Assembly (NCBI GenBank): GCA_943737045.1
Contig: CALSFV010000002.1
Location: forward strand, 1,798,001-1,862,000
Source of the DNA: Parapristionchus giblindavisi
Taxonomy: Eukaryota > Nematoda > Chromadorea > Rhabditida > Diplogasteridae
Length of the DNA stretch: 64,000 nt
Direction: 5' to 3'
Below the pieces are notes generated by a model, which saw only the letters and a list, made by a program, of their open reading frames with translations, was not told the origin of the DNA and made no database searches. Below are positions 44,603 through 55,071 of the stretch, piece by piece. Position 1 is the first letter of the stretch. Each line of letters starts with the position of its first letter. A program made the position numbers and the translations under genes.

Positions 44603-46150
44603 GTAGGGCATATTATTCTCTGAAATATAGTAATATACATTACGTGGGAGTTCTTTCAATCGTTCTTAATCTAATATCTATTCACTTTATTACAAGGGGT
44701 GGGCAAAAATTCTGCTTTTGTTGTTTTAATTTATTTGTTGAGTTTTTTTACAGATTTACAAAAATAAATTGTTAAGTATAGAAAAGAAGAAATGTTTTTC
44801 ATAAAGTGTCCTCAATCAATTTCTCTCGAAAAATTGAAATTCATGAATTTATAGGTCACAATCGTATTCAGCTTTTGTAAATTCTTTCTGTTTCTACTTC
44901 TCTTCATCCTATTCGTCACATCAATCGACGACGCTCATCCGACACGCATTCTCAGTGTGCTTCTTTATCGCGTTCTCTGTCGCTACTTCTCTGAGAGACA
45001 AGACAAGTGTTGGAGACGAAGAAGCACTCATTGCCGTTGGTTCTCTTAGAAAACAGAACAATTTCCGCATGGAAATTCACAGTTTCGCGGACTCCTATTC
45101 ACCCATGTGAAATGCATTGTTGTGAGATTTTAATTGCTTTATTGCAATATGGAAATTGTGAAAATTAGAAATAAAAATCATCGTGAATAGTCCTAGTCCT
45201 GAGGTCTCGTCATTCCTGTGTGATGTGTCTCGGGAGAGATCACGCTAGTATCAATCACCATTACTCGTACCACTACTCTTCGTTTTCCTCAGCATCGAAT
45301 ATTGCATTATTTCATCTAGGTCTCCCTCCTAATCTTCATTCAACTTCTTCTTCTTAGTCTATTATCAATCCATTTTTCTAGTTTCGTCACCGTGAATCCA
45401 CTGTAGACACCGGCAATCTGACTGAGCTCAGTAGGCATTCTCTAGCAAAGAGCAACGTTCTTCCGCTCCTTTCCTCACGTATCAGCAACTCCGACGCTCT
45501 AGCATCGGTCCTCATTTTGACTTGCAGTTCTTAGATCTTACGAAGGAACCGCTTGACGACAGGGCGCATCCGAAGTGAGTATATCTTCTAACGTTTTCGT
45601 CCACATCTTTTCACGTTAGGACATCTGCAGAAACCAAAGATCAACATGTGAGAGAGTATTATCCATTTTTAGAGAGTTTAGAATAAGCTATTTTTCTCTA
45701 TGAGATTTTGCCGTGAATCTGTCCAACATTCATCACATATTTTTGATGGAAAAAATGTTTTTAAGTGGCAAAACAAAACATAGGCAGCAGATTAATATTC
45801 AGAAAAACAATTGATAACTTTAAGTGTAATGAATAAGAATAAAAAAGCAATATCACTCACTTTTAAAATGTCTCTATCGTTTAGAGATAGCTACTCTTTA
45901 TTCAATATGCGTAATTTAAGTATTGCGTTTTTGACGGTCAGTGTAGGTGACCTAAAAATATCCATTTCTAAAAACGCACGTGCATCCATAAATTCGATGT
46001 GACGCGATGATAAACAGAGGAGATATTTAGGAGAAACTAGGGCTGGTCAAATGTGTCGGCATGGTAGGATACAAAATGAATGCATGGCAAGTTTGATTAC
46101 AGGTTTATTTTATAAAGAAGTGATTTTTCTTTTCTTTTCGGTTTCACTAT

Positions 46151-46333
46151 CTCTGGAATTTCCATACTAGCAGTCTACTTAAATTAAGTCACTGACTGGA
46201 AGTTTACTACAAGTGCCACTACATTAGACAAAATGCGTATCAGTATTATATACCACTTTCAGTCAACTTACGTCGAACTGAAGTAGACTTGCATGTAAAT
46301 GATAAGTAAACTAATAGTTTTGAAGTACCAGAT
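46151..46333. repeat. Hairpin repeat, CTCTGGTATTT family, diverged copy
   Basis: CTCTGGAATTTCCATACTAG opens and AATAGTTTTGAAGTACCAGA closes, with GTCTACTTAAA / AAGTAGACTTGCATG arms. It is inserted in the second duplication unit. Confidence 0.55.
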
Positions 46334-46450
46334 AATGTGATCAACCTTAGCGGATATTCACAAAGAACAATAGTTTGCAATTATCATGAATCAATAATAG
46401 AATCGCCGCAAAGCAAACAATAGGCAAAGATGCAAGATAGGGGCTTAAAG

Positions 46451-46517
46451 GAATCTCAACTCGTGGTGCACAACCGCAACGCTGACCGCATCGCGTACAA
46501 TGTGTCATTTGCTGTAC
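46451..46517 (+). pseudogene. MSP-domain-like exon fragment, copy 2
   Basis: Bounded by CTTAAAG and CG|GTAGGGC, open in the same frame as copy 1 with many synonymous or conservative differences. That suggests it was under protein-level selection at some time after duplication. Confidence 0.35.
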
Positions 46518-47773
46518 GGTAGGGCATATTAGTGGCTGAAATACAATAATATACATTACCTAGGAGTCGTTCTTAATCTACCAGTTTTGACGCGAAAAAC
46601 TCGACAATCCGTTTCTTTAATATATATATTACGTAGGAATCCTTTCAATATTTATTAGCCTGTTAAAATACTATCGATTTATTTTATAAGAAGGGATAGA
46701 CAGCAATCTGTTTTCCACTCGGACATACATCGATCACTCACGTCATCCAATTTCCGGTTATCTATAATATGGAGTAAACAACAATAATTATAATAATATG
46801 TTTTATTGCAAGGATTTTATTAAGCAAAAGGATATGATGAAAATTGTAAACGAAAAAAAAAGATTTTTTACAAATAATCATTTTTTACACTCCCAACGAG
46901 GGGAGTGACAGAAATAGTATAATGTGTTTTTTTATATGGAAAACGAAATATCTAATTGATGTGCTGAAAGTTGACCATCTATGTAATCAGTAAAATATGT
47001 GTGAAAAAAATTCTTAGGGGATGTTTGTGTTCGTCTCACGGGTTAGTAACTAGATAGTGTTTCCACACAAAGCGGTATTGTGATAAGGATTCTTGCATAT
47101 AATATCTGCTATCAGACATCACAATTGTAGCAATCTAAAATGAAAAAAAATTACTGTGAATGTTACCACCGGGACCGAAATACCATAGGGCGTATTATCT
47201 AACATTTAAAAAAATACATTTAAAATGCATGCACACTTTTTCTTGTACATCTATTAATACTATTAATTCATATGCAATGAAGGAGTTTTAGATTATACGT
47301 TGACAGTTAGACCCTGTGGGACGTTGCCAATATAAGGAAAAATATCCGATAAAACAAAAGTACCGGTGTCAGGGCCGTTCCGACATCCCTTATCCAGAAC
47401 AACGACAAGAAGCTTCGTTCTACATCAGCAGTCGATCGTGGTGAGTAATCACAAAATCAACACAGTTCACGAGTTTTTGAAAACCATTTCGCATGCTTCG
47501 CTGTAAAAGGCGTGTGCTCCCGCCGCATTACGAATATCTGAAAGAGTTTATCTCATTCAACAATTCCTTGAAGTGCTTTCTGCTCAGTCATAAATGTTGA
47601 AATAGTTTTTAAAATTTTTTTTTAATAGAATGAATGCGAATTCAAAAGTAACATCACTCACTTTTAAAATATCTCCTTATCGTTTAGAGAGAATAAATGT
47701 GCATTCAGTATGCATATAATAAGTATGCACTTTTGACGGTCAGTGTAGGTGACCTGGAATTATTCATCTTTAA

Positions 47774-47886
47774 AGCGACACCCCAAGCTAATTTGAGTTT
47801 CTGCATTGGCAATACTCTCTCGCAAACAAAGAAAGCGAGAGAGCATTGTCAGAGCGGAGAGTTTCAAATAAACTTGGGGTGTGCCT
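47774..47886. repeat. TTAA-flanked hairpin repeat, copy 9
   Basis: TTAA at 47770-47773 and 47887-47890, arms with CACACCCCAAG, core CTCTCTCGCAAACAAAGAAAGCGAGAGAG in halves. The parallel duplicated segment near 45955-45975 lacks it, giving a natural empty site. Confidence 0.85.
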
Positions 47887-48370
47887 TTAAAAGCGCACGT
47901 GCATGTATAAATTCGATATAACGCGATCATAAACAGAGGCGATATTTAAGGAAAATATGGCTAGTCGAATGAATCAGCTTGATATAATATAAAAATGAAT
48001 ACATGTCAGTTTGAATATATTTTAATGTGATAAGTGTTTTCTTTTCTTTTAAAATAATCATGAACAAATAATAGAATCACCGCAAAGCAAACAGTTTAAT
48101 AGACAAAGATGCAAGATAAATCTACACGCTAGCTAGCTTGATAGCTTAAAGGAATGTCCACAGGTGAGACGCAATCGCAACGCAGACCGCATCGCGTACA
48201 GTGTGTCATATTTTTAGTAGGGCATATTTGTCTCTGAGATATAATTATATGCATTACGCAGAAGTCCTTTCAATCGTTCTTAATCTACGATCGATTCACT
48301 TTATAAGAAGGTATGGAAAAAATGCAGTTGTTTAAAAAAATTGTTTTTTTTTCTTTTTTGAGTTTTCTTT

Positions 48371-49984
48371 ATCGATTAAAAAATTGCTGACAATGATAAA
48401 ATAATGTTAAGCAATTGTTGACGAAGTATTGAACGAGGACATCGTGGGTTATCTCTATCTATTTTTTCTAAATTCTGTTTCATGATTCACTATTCGAAAA
48501 GGATCAATTGTGGCGGCTTTGATTCGGAAGAACGTCTTCAATAGCTGATCAGAAGAAGTATGAACGAAGAATTATTTAAGATGGAAGTTCATTTGTATGG
48601 GACCTCAGCACAAATTCTCTGATTCTTTTCCGCCCTGATGTATTCTCAGAAAAATCCAGCTGAGGAAATAATTATCGCTGAGTAAGTACCGAGGGGTTCC
48701 AGGATCGCTACACAATAACACGACGACGATTCAAAAAGATGCCCACTAGCACTATAGTATCCTACCAAAACATGATCCCGATTGCTCATCTGATTCAAAA
48801 GCTATGACATTGCCAAATTTTGGGCGAATACTTTTCGTCGCTACTGTATATTAGCTAATAATGTGCCATATGGTGTTCTCGCTGCAGCCAAATCAGCAAA
48901 ATTAGTCCATTTCGATGGTTCCTGGTACGGATTGACCGATGAATGCTGTAGATCTGAGAGCAAGTTCCATTTAGAGCTCTCTGGATCTCTGGCCAAGTGA
49001 TCTATGTTTCCCGAAGAATTCCCGAGAGAGTTCTCGCTGGATTGAATCGACGTAGCCATCTTGGATGCCCATCCACTGGGCGGAACTGAAACTTTCTATC
49101 CTATAAAACAAAACGTATTTGGGTGAGCGACTCGACGTCAGATTCATCGTCAGCACATTCTCCAGTATATTACAGGACAATCCTGTCAATTAGCCGACAA
49201 TGGCGAGTAGATCAAAGCAACGCGCGGCTTTTATTAATGATCTACCAGCATTCAAATGCATTTTGTTGGCCGTCATTCAGCCAAATGCCAACTTAAATCG
49301 GCTCCCAAGGGCTTAAATAAAAGCTATTGAAGAGCTCTATCGATTGAGCCCAAAACAAAATAGGTCCCGGAACTGTGGAACAAAATCAATTCCTTATGGA
49401 ACACAAAATCAAAAAGTTGGATTTTCAGTTGGAAAAAAGTTGCATTTTTGTCTGAAAGTACTCGAGAAATTACACATTTCATCTGTTGATCACTTTTTCC
49501 TAGCTCTCCTGTGAGCCGTGAAAATCGCATCGGAAGGGGCCTCAACGACGAACTTTGACGTGAGCTCCTGGAGAGATGCTTGCTCTACCAACCTTGCTAC
49601 TCTGGCTCAGGGATGTCCTACCAAAGGACCATCGAAAACCGTGGAGAAAAGAGGGGGTCGTAGTAAAGCAGACGATGTTGGTCAATCCTTAGGTGACATG
49701 CGTGTTATACAAAATCAGTGATACTTCAAAATAACGTTGTGATGTGCGATTGAAAAATACCTTTACAATGCGTTTTTTTCTCTTTATAGAGTTTGAATCC
49801 TACTTTTGTGAAATTTTGTTAATGGGCTATGGTTGTAAAGAAAAATTCGTTTTGATCGGAATCGGAGGAGTTGGCATTAAACCCACTTTAAAAAATCAGC
49901 GAATTAGGCAAAATGAGGGAATTAAGAAGTATCTGCTTGATAAAAACATCAAAAGCTGATGTTTGTCTATTGTAATTAAGAGAG
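48371..49984. other. Region without supported genes
   Basis: A minus-strand open frame at 49059-48841 (72 codons, MATSIQSSENSLGN start) has coding-like codon choice but no recognised motif or splice context. A tRNA-like block may lie at 49525-49605 minus (GGTTGGTAGAGCAAGC plus AAAGTTCGTCGTT). Everything else is unassigned. Confidence 0.35.
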
Positions 49985-50152
49985 ATGGCCGTTAAGACTC
50001 GACCACCCCCCGGACTGAGCATCAAGAATCCTGCCAAGCCGGATTGGGTCACCGTGGCAGTGAGACCCAATCATGGGAAGCCAACTTCTTCGGTCATCTC
50101 CAAACTGCCTGCCGATCTTCTCGGATTTGTGAAATCGAAGACGTGCATATAA
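49985..50152 (+). CDS. Unrecognised 55-aa ORF with coding-like composition
   Basis: ATG follows an AATTAAG-AGAG context that could be a trans-splice acceptor. The frame reads MAVKTRPPPGLSIKNPAKPD, then a Val/Lys-rich part, and ends SKTCI. It is GC-richer than its surroundings and uses few rare-looking codons. There is no homologue I recognise; it could be a small protein or one exon of a larger gene. Confidence 0.3.
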   Translation: MAVKTRPPPGLSIKNPAKPDWVTVAVRPNHGKPTSSVISKLPADLLGFVKSKTCI

Positions 50153-50629
50153 GAGGCCTTAGAATAAGAAAGTGGCGTAGAATGAGATGAAGATCGATTT
50201 TAGCCAACTCTGACGACGTCGGATTTGGCATGCCAATAAAGCAGTGTGCAATGTTGTCATGTGTATGAAATTGTACAATTGCCAATTTTGATTCTTTATT
50301 TATTGTCTTCCAGTGAGAAACAAGAAAATGACAAATAATCAATGATCAATGTTGGCAGACTTTTTGTTGCCAATAATGCATCTTGAATAATTGGCAAGTG
50401 GGTGAGGTAGGGGATGTTGCCAAAATTGACGGCAGCCATTTTGTCACGGGAAATGGAGACAAATTTGACGATGTAAATGTTGGCATGGCCAATAATGATC
50501 CATTCGTTTTTGGCGCATCGAACGTTGACAATATTGAAAGCAGCACAATTGGCGGAAACGTTAAAATTCATTTAAGCCAATAATTCTGCGATCAAAATTG
50601 GCAAATTACTTTTCCGGATGGAATGCCAA

Positions 50630-51130
50630 TAATGCAATGTTCTAATTAGGCAAGGTCAGGAAAATTCGGAAATGCCATTTTTGATGGCGTCATTATTGGC
50701 AGAAAGGCTTCACTCAGATTTTGCCAACATAGACGCCGTCATTATTGGCAAGAAAGGCTTCACTCAGATTGTGCCAACTTTGACGTCGTCATTATTGGGC
50801 CAAAAATGACGCCGTCATTATTGGCAGAAAGGCTTCACTCAGATTTTGCCAACATTGACGCCGTCATTATTGGGCCAAAAATGACGCCGTCATTATTGGC
50901 CCAATTATGACGCCGTCATTATTGGCAGAAAGGCTTCACTCAGATTTTGCCAACATTGACGCCGTCATTATTGGCAGAAAGGCTTCACTCAGATTTTGCC
51001 AACATTGACGCCGTCATTATTGGCAGAAAGGCTTCACTCAGATTTTGCCAACATTGACGCCGTCATTATTGGGCCAAATTTGACGCCGTCATTATTGGCC
51101 CAAATTTGACGCCGTCATTATTGGCAACTT
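50630..51130. repeat. Tandem/interspersed repeat built on GCCGTCATTATTGG
   Basis: GACGCCGTCATTATTGG occurs about a dozen times. About half the copies are followed by CAGAAAGGCTTCACTCAGAT and TTTGCCAACATT (unit of about 62 bp) and the rest by GCCCAAATTTGACGCC (unit of about 31 bp). TTGGC and GCCAA half-sites recur, and TTGGCAAT-type sequences extend back to about 50220. Confidence 0.8.
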
Positions 51131-51900
51131 TGACTACTATTAATGATTAAAATCTAAAAGGCAACAATTTAGCGTAGAGATATTGCACGTGGTCTACGTG
51201 AGCAGGAAAGAGTGGAGAGATGGTAGGGATGAAATAGAAGTATGGACAGACAAGGTGGAGATCAATAAAATATTATACTGTACAAGGGTGCATTTGAACG
51301 GCGAGCTCGCTTCATTGAACGTTGAAGTCGCGGACTTATGTCTGGTGGGCGGCCGTGATGACCGGCTGGTCCTGAAACGAAAAAAACGTTTGATTACTGT
51401 AGCCGACTAATCGATATTTCAATCAAGTACACTCGCTTAAAGAAGGGAACACTCGAGTTTTTTCGTAACTAAACTGGTCAGGTTAAAGATCACATCTTCC
51501 AGAATACAAAAACAATGTTTCAGAATACCGTAATCCAAGCTCAAAGTTCGTTGATGTACCAAGGAAACACCAGGGAATGAACGATTTTTAATATTTGAAT
51601 GATAAAATATATTGAAAATTGCAAACGGGAATCGATCTCGCGTGGCACGGTTACTAGCACTGACTACTGACCGCTGAGCTATATGGGTGACACTTTCAGC
51701 CTCGCGAATCTAATAGAGAATAGAATTCCACATCGTTGATCCCACGTTCTTCATTATAATATCCATAAATTTTTGGTGCCCTCACCGAATTGTTTTTATA
51801 TAGTTGGTCGATTTAGAAAAATCGTTATTTTTCGCAAAAATTGTAATCTTTCACATAAAAATGAGCATTATATAGTGGGTCAACCCTGAAAATGCGCCGT
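51131..51900. other. Region with a tRNA-like repeat, no gene
   Basis: An open frame at 51183-51410 has no recognisable motif. From about 51515 the sequence matches the repeat around 30096-30520 (GTTCGTTG-TGxACCAAGGAAA, then the tRNA-like block at 51635-51700 minus with TAGCTCAGCGGTCAGTAG and ATCGATTCCCG). Confidence 0.45.
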
Positions 51901-51989
51901 ATATCACGGATCTCCTGTAAGAATGAAAGAAGCCAACCGACAGTTTTAAATTTTATATCACCAATTTGGATGAAACTTGTTTGATTAAT

Positions 51990-52800
51990 CGTAATGAGGG
52001 AAATGAGAAGGTTTAGGCACTTGATTTCGCCAAATTTGCATTTCTATCGATTTTTTGATCTACCACTTCGGGGAGCCATATCTCACTCAAATTTTGACCT
52101 AAAGCAAAAAAATTTTTGTCAATCGACTCGAAATGAACTAATCTTGAAGTTACTATGCGGAATGTATGGGCGAAAACGCCATTTTCTACCTGTTTTCTTC
52201 GAAAAACTGATTTTTTCAGTACATTATGCTAATTTTCTCAAAATGTTTCAAGAAAGGGTACGATTTTTATTCGCGATTCTGATTCCCCATCCCCGAATTG
52301 AGGTAAGCATATATTTCATAATCCGTAACTCACAAGCCATATCGATCCTCAGAGTGGACCCGGACTTTGTGGACCCGGAATTCCCAATTATGGTATACCA
52401 ATCGAAAGAGCTCGGGGGGGGGGGGGGCGCCCGTTTCGGCAACGAGTTATAAATCGGTTGGGAGAAGGTCTATGGAAACAAAAGTTGCACCATTGTTATC
52501 AGTAGTGGTGTACGGTATGGTGCTACCGTAACCATCGGGAATCGTGAACTGATTTTTTTAGTCGACCCATGACCCGGGGTTCATGGTTGAAAATGGCCGA
52601 AGTCGAAAAATTCATGATACTCCGAGACCAAATACTAGTTGCCATAATATCAATAGTGAGCCAACTTTTATCTTTATGGTTACCGTAACCCGAACTACCG
52701 TAATCACACCGGGATTTGAAGCGCATTTGGCCATATTATTGCAGGTTACGGTAGCTAGATTACGGTAGTACGGGTTACGGTATCCATAAAGATAAAAGTT
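51990..52800 (+). repeat. Outer copy of the palindrome-arm sequence (direct orientation of the right arm)
   Basis: 51990-52425 matches 62395-62870 in the same orientation and 53950-54425 inverted (for example the block ending CTACCACTTCGGGGAGCC). 52425-52700 is inverted at 52760-53040 and directly repeated at 63775-64000. The locus is therefore at least three alternating copies rather than one simple palindrome. Confidence 0.8.
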
Positions 52801-53151
52801 GGCTCACTATTGATATAATTTCAACTAGTATTTGATCTCGGGTCATCATGAATTTTTCGACTTTGGTCATTTTGAACGATGAACCCCGGATCATGAGTCG
52901 ACTAAAAAAAATCAGTTCACGATTCAGGACGGTTACGGTAGCACGATACCGTACACCACTACTGATAACAATGGTACAACTTTTGTTTCCATAGACCATC
53001 TCCTAACCGATTTATAACTCGTTGCCGAAACGGGCGCCCCCCAAGATCTCGACGAGCTCTATAAAAATTACTTAACAGTTAAAGTCATGAAAGTTGACCG
53101 TTTTCAAGATATGCTTGAAAATCCGTTTTTGCACTACCAAATTGCTGTGCA

Positions 53152-53523
53152 ATGCAATCGATTCGCAAAGGAACGTTCTTTGCTTTCTCCTTTGTGTTTT
53201 TTGCACTCTTTCCTCCTTCCCTGACACCCTCTTCCCCTCTCTTTGCATGCAGACAGTGCTCTTCCAGTTTCATTCGACACTCGAATCTCCTCCAGCACAT
53301 CGACAAGGGGGAGCACAATATCAGACCCGAGAAGATATCTCAGTACGATTTCGCCCTCGGTCTCTACAAGCGAAAGCTCGAAGAAGTGCAGCAAGGAGTA
53401 GGAATCTATCTTCTCGTTGAGTCTTTCAAGGAGTACCAGCAAGCTGCTGATCATCCCAAGCCGATGGGATGGGCACTGAGGATCACGAAGAAGGGAGGTA
53501 AGTACAACCAGAAGGCTGGATGA
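53152..53523 (+). CDS. C2H2 zinc-finger ORF in the left palindrome arm (123 aa)
   Basis: The frame includes a canonical finger: CRQC, Phe four residues on, RHSNLLQH and a second His after KGE. A YxFALGLYKRKLEEV helix-like segment follows, and the frame ends SerLys-rich. The mirrored copy (63669-63298 minus) is also open, with CSQC in place of CRQC. The first Cys lies just before a possible TGCAG acceptor, so the unspliced reading is needed to keep the finger. A donor-like GGTAAGT lies near the end. Probably a nucleic-acid-binding protein of a repeat or a duplicated host gene. Confidence 0.45.
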   Translation: MQSIRKGTFFAFSFVFFALFPPSLTPSSPLFACRQCSSSFIRHSNLLQHIDKGEHNIRPEKISQYDFALGLYKRKLEEVQQGVGIYLLVESFKEYQQAADHPKPMGWALRITKKGGKYNQKAG

Positions 53524-53524
53524 T

Positions 53525-53732
53525 ATGCTCATGGATTTGGTGGAGGAAGAGATTCAGACCGAGGAGGAGGTCGATGTGGAAGAGGATAATAGAGAGAGAG
53601 AGGGGGGGGGAAGAGATAATCACTGCTGAGGCTATCTATGATTTCGTTCACAGTGATCTCAAGGAGTATTTCAATGATCCGGATATTTTTTTCGATCATT
53701 CCGATTCCGATATCGGAAATATCGATGAGTAG
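53525..53732 (+). pseudogene. Acidic ORF, left-arm copy, frameshifted in a G run
   Basis: Corresponds to the intact 69-codon ORF of the right arm (63296-63087 minus). Here the tract GAGAGGGGGGGGGAAG has a different number of G, so the acidic N-terminal half (VEEEIQTEEEVDVEED) is in another frame from the C-terminal half (DFVHSDLKEYFNDPD). Confidence 0.55.
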
Positions 53733-54774
53733 TTTCGTATTTCAGAATGCGTATTTGCAATAATGAATATCTCAGATAAACCTTTTTGCTGTTTTATTTG
53801 TTACCCTTTCCTATAATATTATTAGAAAATAATGCTAAAAACACAAACTGGAGAAAGCAAAGAACGTTTTTGGTAGTGCAAAAACGGATTTTCAAGCATA
53901 TCTTGAAAACGGTCAACTTTCATGACTTTTACTGTTAGGTCATTTTTATAGAGCTCGTCGAGATCTTTCGATTGGTATACAATAATTGGGAATTTGCATG
54001 ACAATGAGGAGAGGTGATATAAGAAATGCATTTTTGAATGAAAATAACGAAAAGTCCGGGTTTACTCTGAGGATCGATATGGCTTGTCGTGAGTTATGAA
54101 TTATGGAATATGTGCTTACCTCAATTCGAGGATGGAGAATCAGAATCGCGAATTAAAATCGTACCCTTTGTTGAAACATTTTGAGAAAATTAGCATAATG
54201 TACTGAAAAAATCAGTTTTTCGAAGAAAACAGGTAGAAGATGGCGTTTTCGCCCATACATTCCGCATAGTAACTTCAAGATTAGTTCATTTCGAGTCGAT
54301 TGACAAAAAATTTCTTGCTTTAGGTCAAAATTTGAGTGAGATATGGCTCCCCGAAGTGGTAGATCAAAAAATCGATAAAAATGCAAATTTAGCGAAATCA
54401 AGTGCTTCGGCCTTCTCATTTCCCTAATTACGATTAATCAAACAAGTTTCATCCAAATCGGTGAGATAAAATTTAAAACTGTCGGGAAAAGGTCTCATTT
54501 TCCTACGTTTCTACAGGAGATCCGTGATATAGTGGGTCATTCCTCACACTGTGAGGGTATGAAAATGTATGATAATATCGCGCCCTAAATCTCCTTGTTT
54601 CCATTTCTTTAATGTTACTTTTAATCATTCAAAATAATCACATAAAAGCAAATTGTGGTTGAACGTGGAAAACTACAGTATTCTGTAGATAGTATTCTGG
54701 CTGAATGCAGAATAAAGCTCAGACATACGCTTACATGTCGGCGCCCATGTATAAGACAAATCGTAGTCATTTTA

Positions 54775-55065
54775 CAGTATACGGTAACCCTGATCGTTGA
54801 CCCTCTACCGTAACCCTGATCGTTGACCCTCTACAGCAACCATGATTTTTGACCCTCTACCGTAACCCTGATCGTTGACCCTCTACCGTAACCCTGATCT
54901 TTGATCCTCTACCGTAACCCTGATCTTTGACCCTCTACCGTAACCCTGATCTTTGACCCTCTACCGTAACCCTGATCTTTGAACCTCTACCGTAACCCTT
55001 ATGTTTATTCTTCTACAATAACCCTAGTCTATGATCTTCTACCGTAACCCTTACTGATCTTTGAT
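54775..55065. repeat. 26-bp tandem repeat CCGTAACCCTGATCTTTGACCCTCTA
   Basis: About ten to eleven copies of a unit CTACCGTAACC plus CTGATC(T/G)TTGACC. Mirrored at about 61730-62035. It lies next to the last recognised exon of the five-exon fragment and includes TGATCTTTG, the heptamer found at acceptors elsewhere. Confidence 0.85.
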
Positions 55066-55071
55066 CTTTAC

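Larger units (their letters stand above)
44390..48370. repeat. Three-copy degenerate segmental duplication (1.7-1.9 kb unit)
   Basis: Blocks CTTAAAG-GxxT, CGCAACGCTGACCxCATCGCG, GTAGGGCATATT and TTTCAATCGTTCTTAATCTA recur near 44530-44700, 46450-46600 and 48150-48300. The block GACGGTCAGTGTAGGTGACCT with its flanks recurs at 45835-46130 and 47640-48045. The second of these has a TTAA-flanked hairpin at 47774-47886 that the first lacks. Confidence 0.75.

Noticed and set aside
49525..49605. Full tRNA gene
   Set aside because: Only box-like fragments are present; stems cannot be formed convincingly.
50630..51130. CRISPR-like array
   Set aside because: Spacing is irregular, the intervening sequences are themselves repeated, and the context is eukaryotic.
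51994..52452. 152-aa ORF, with mirrored versions at 54419-54153 (minus) and 62400-62666
   Set aside because: Conserved among palindrome copies only as DNA; frames end at indels and no domain is visible. Treated as repeat sequence.
53134..53532. 132-aa ORF opposite the zinc-finger ORF
   Set aside because: Equally long, but lacks any motif, while the other strand carries a complete C2H2 signature.
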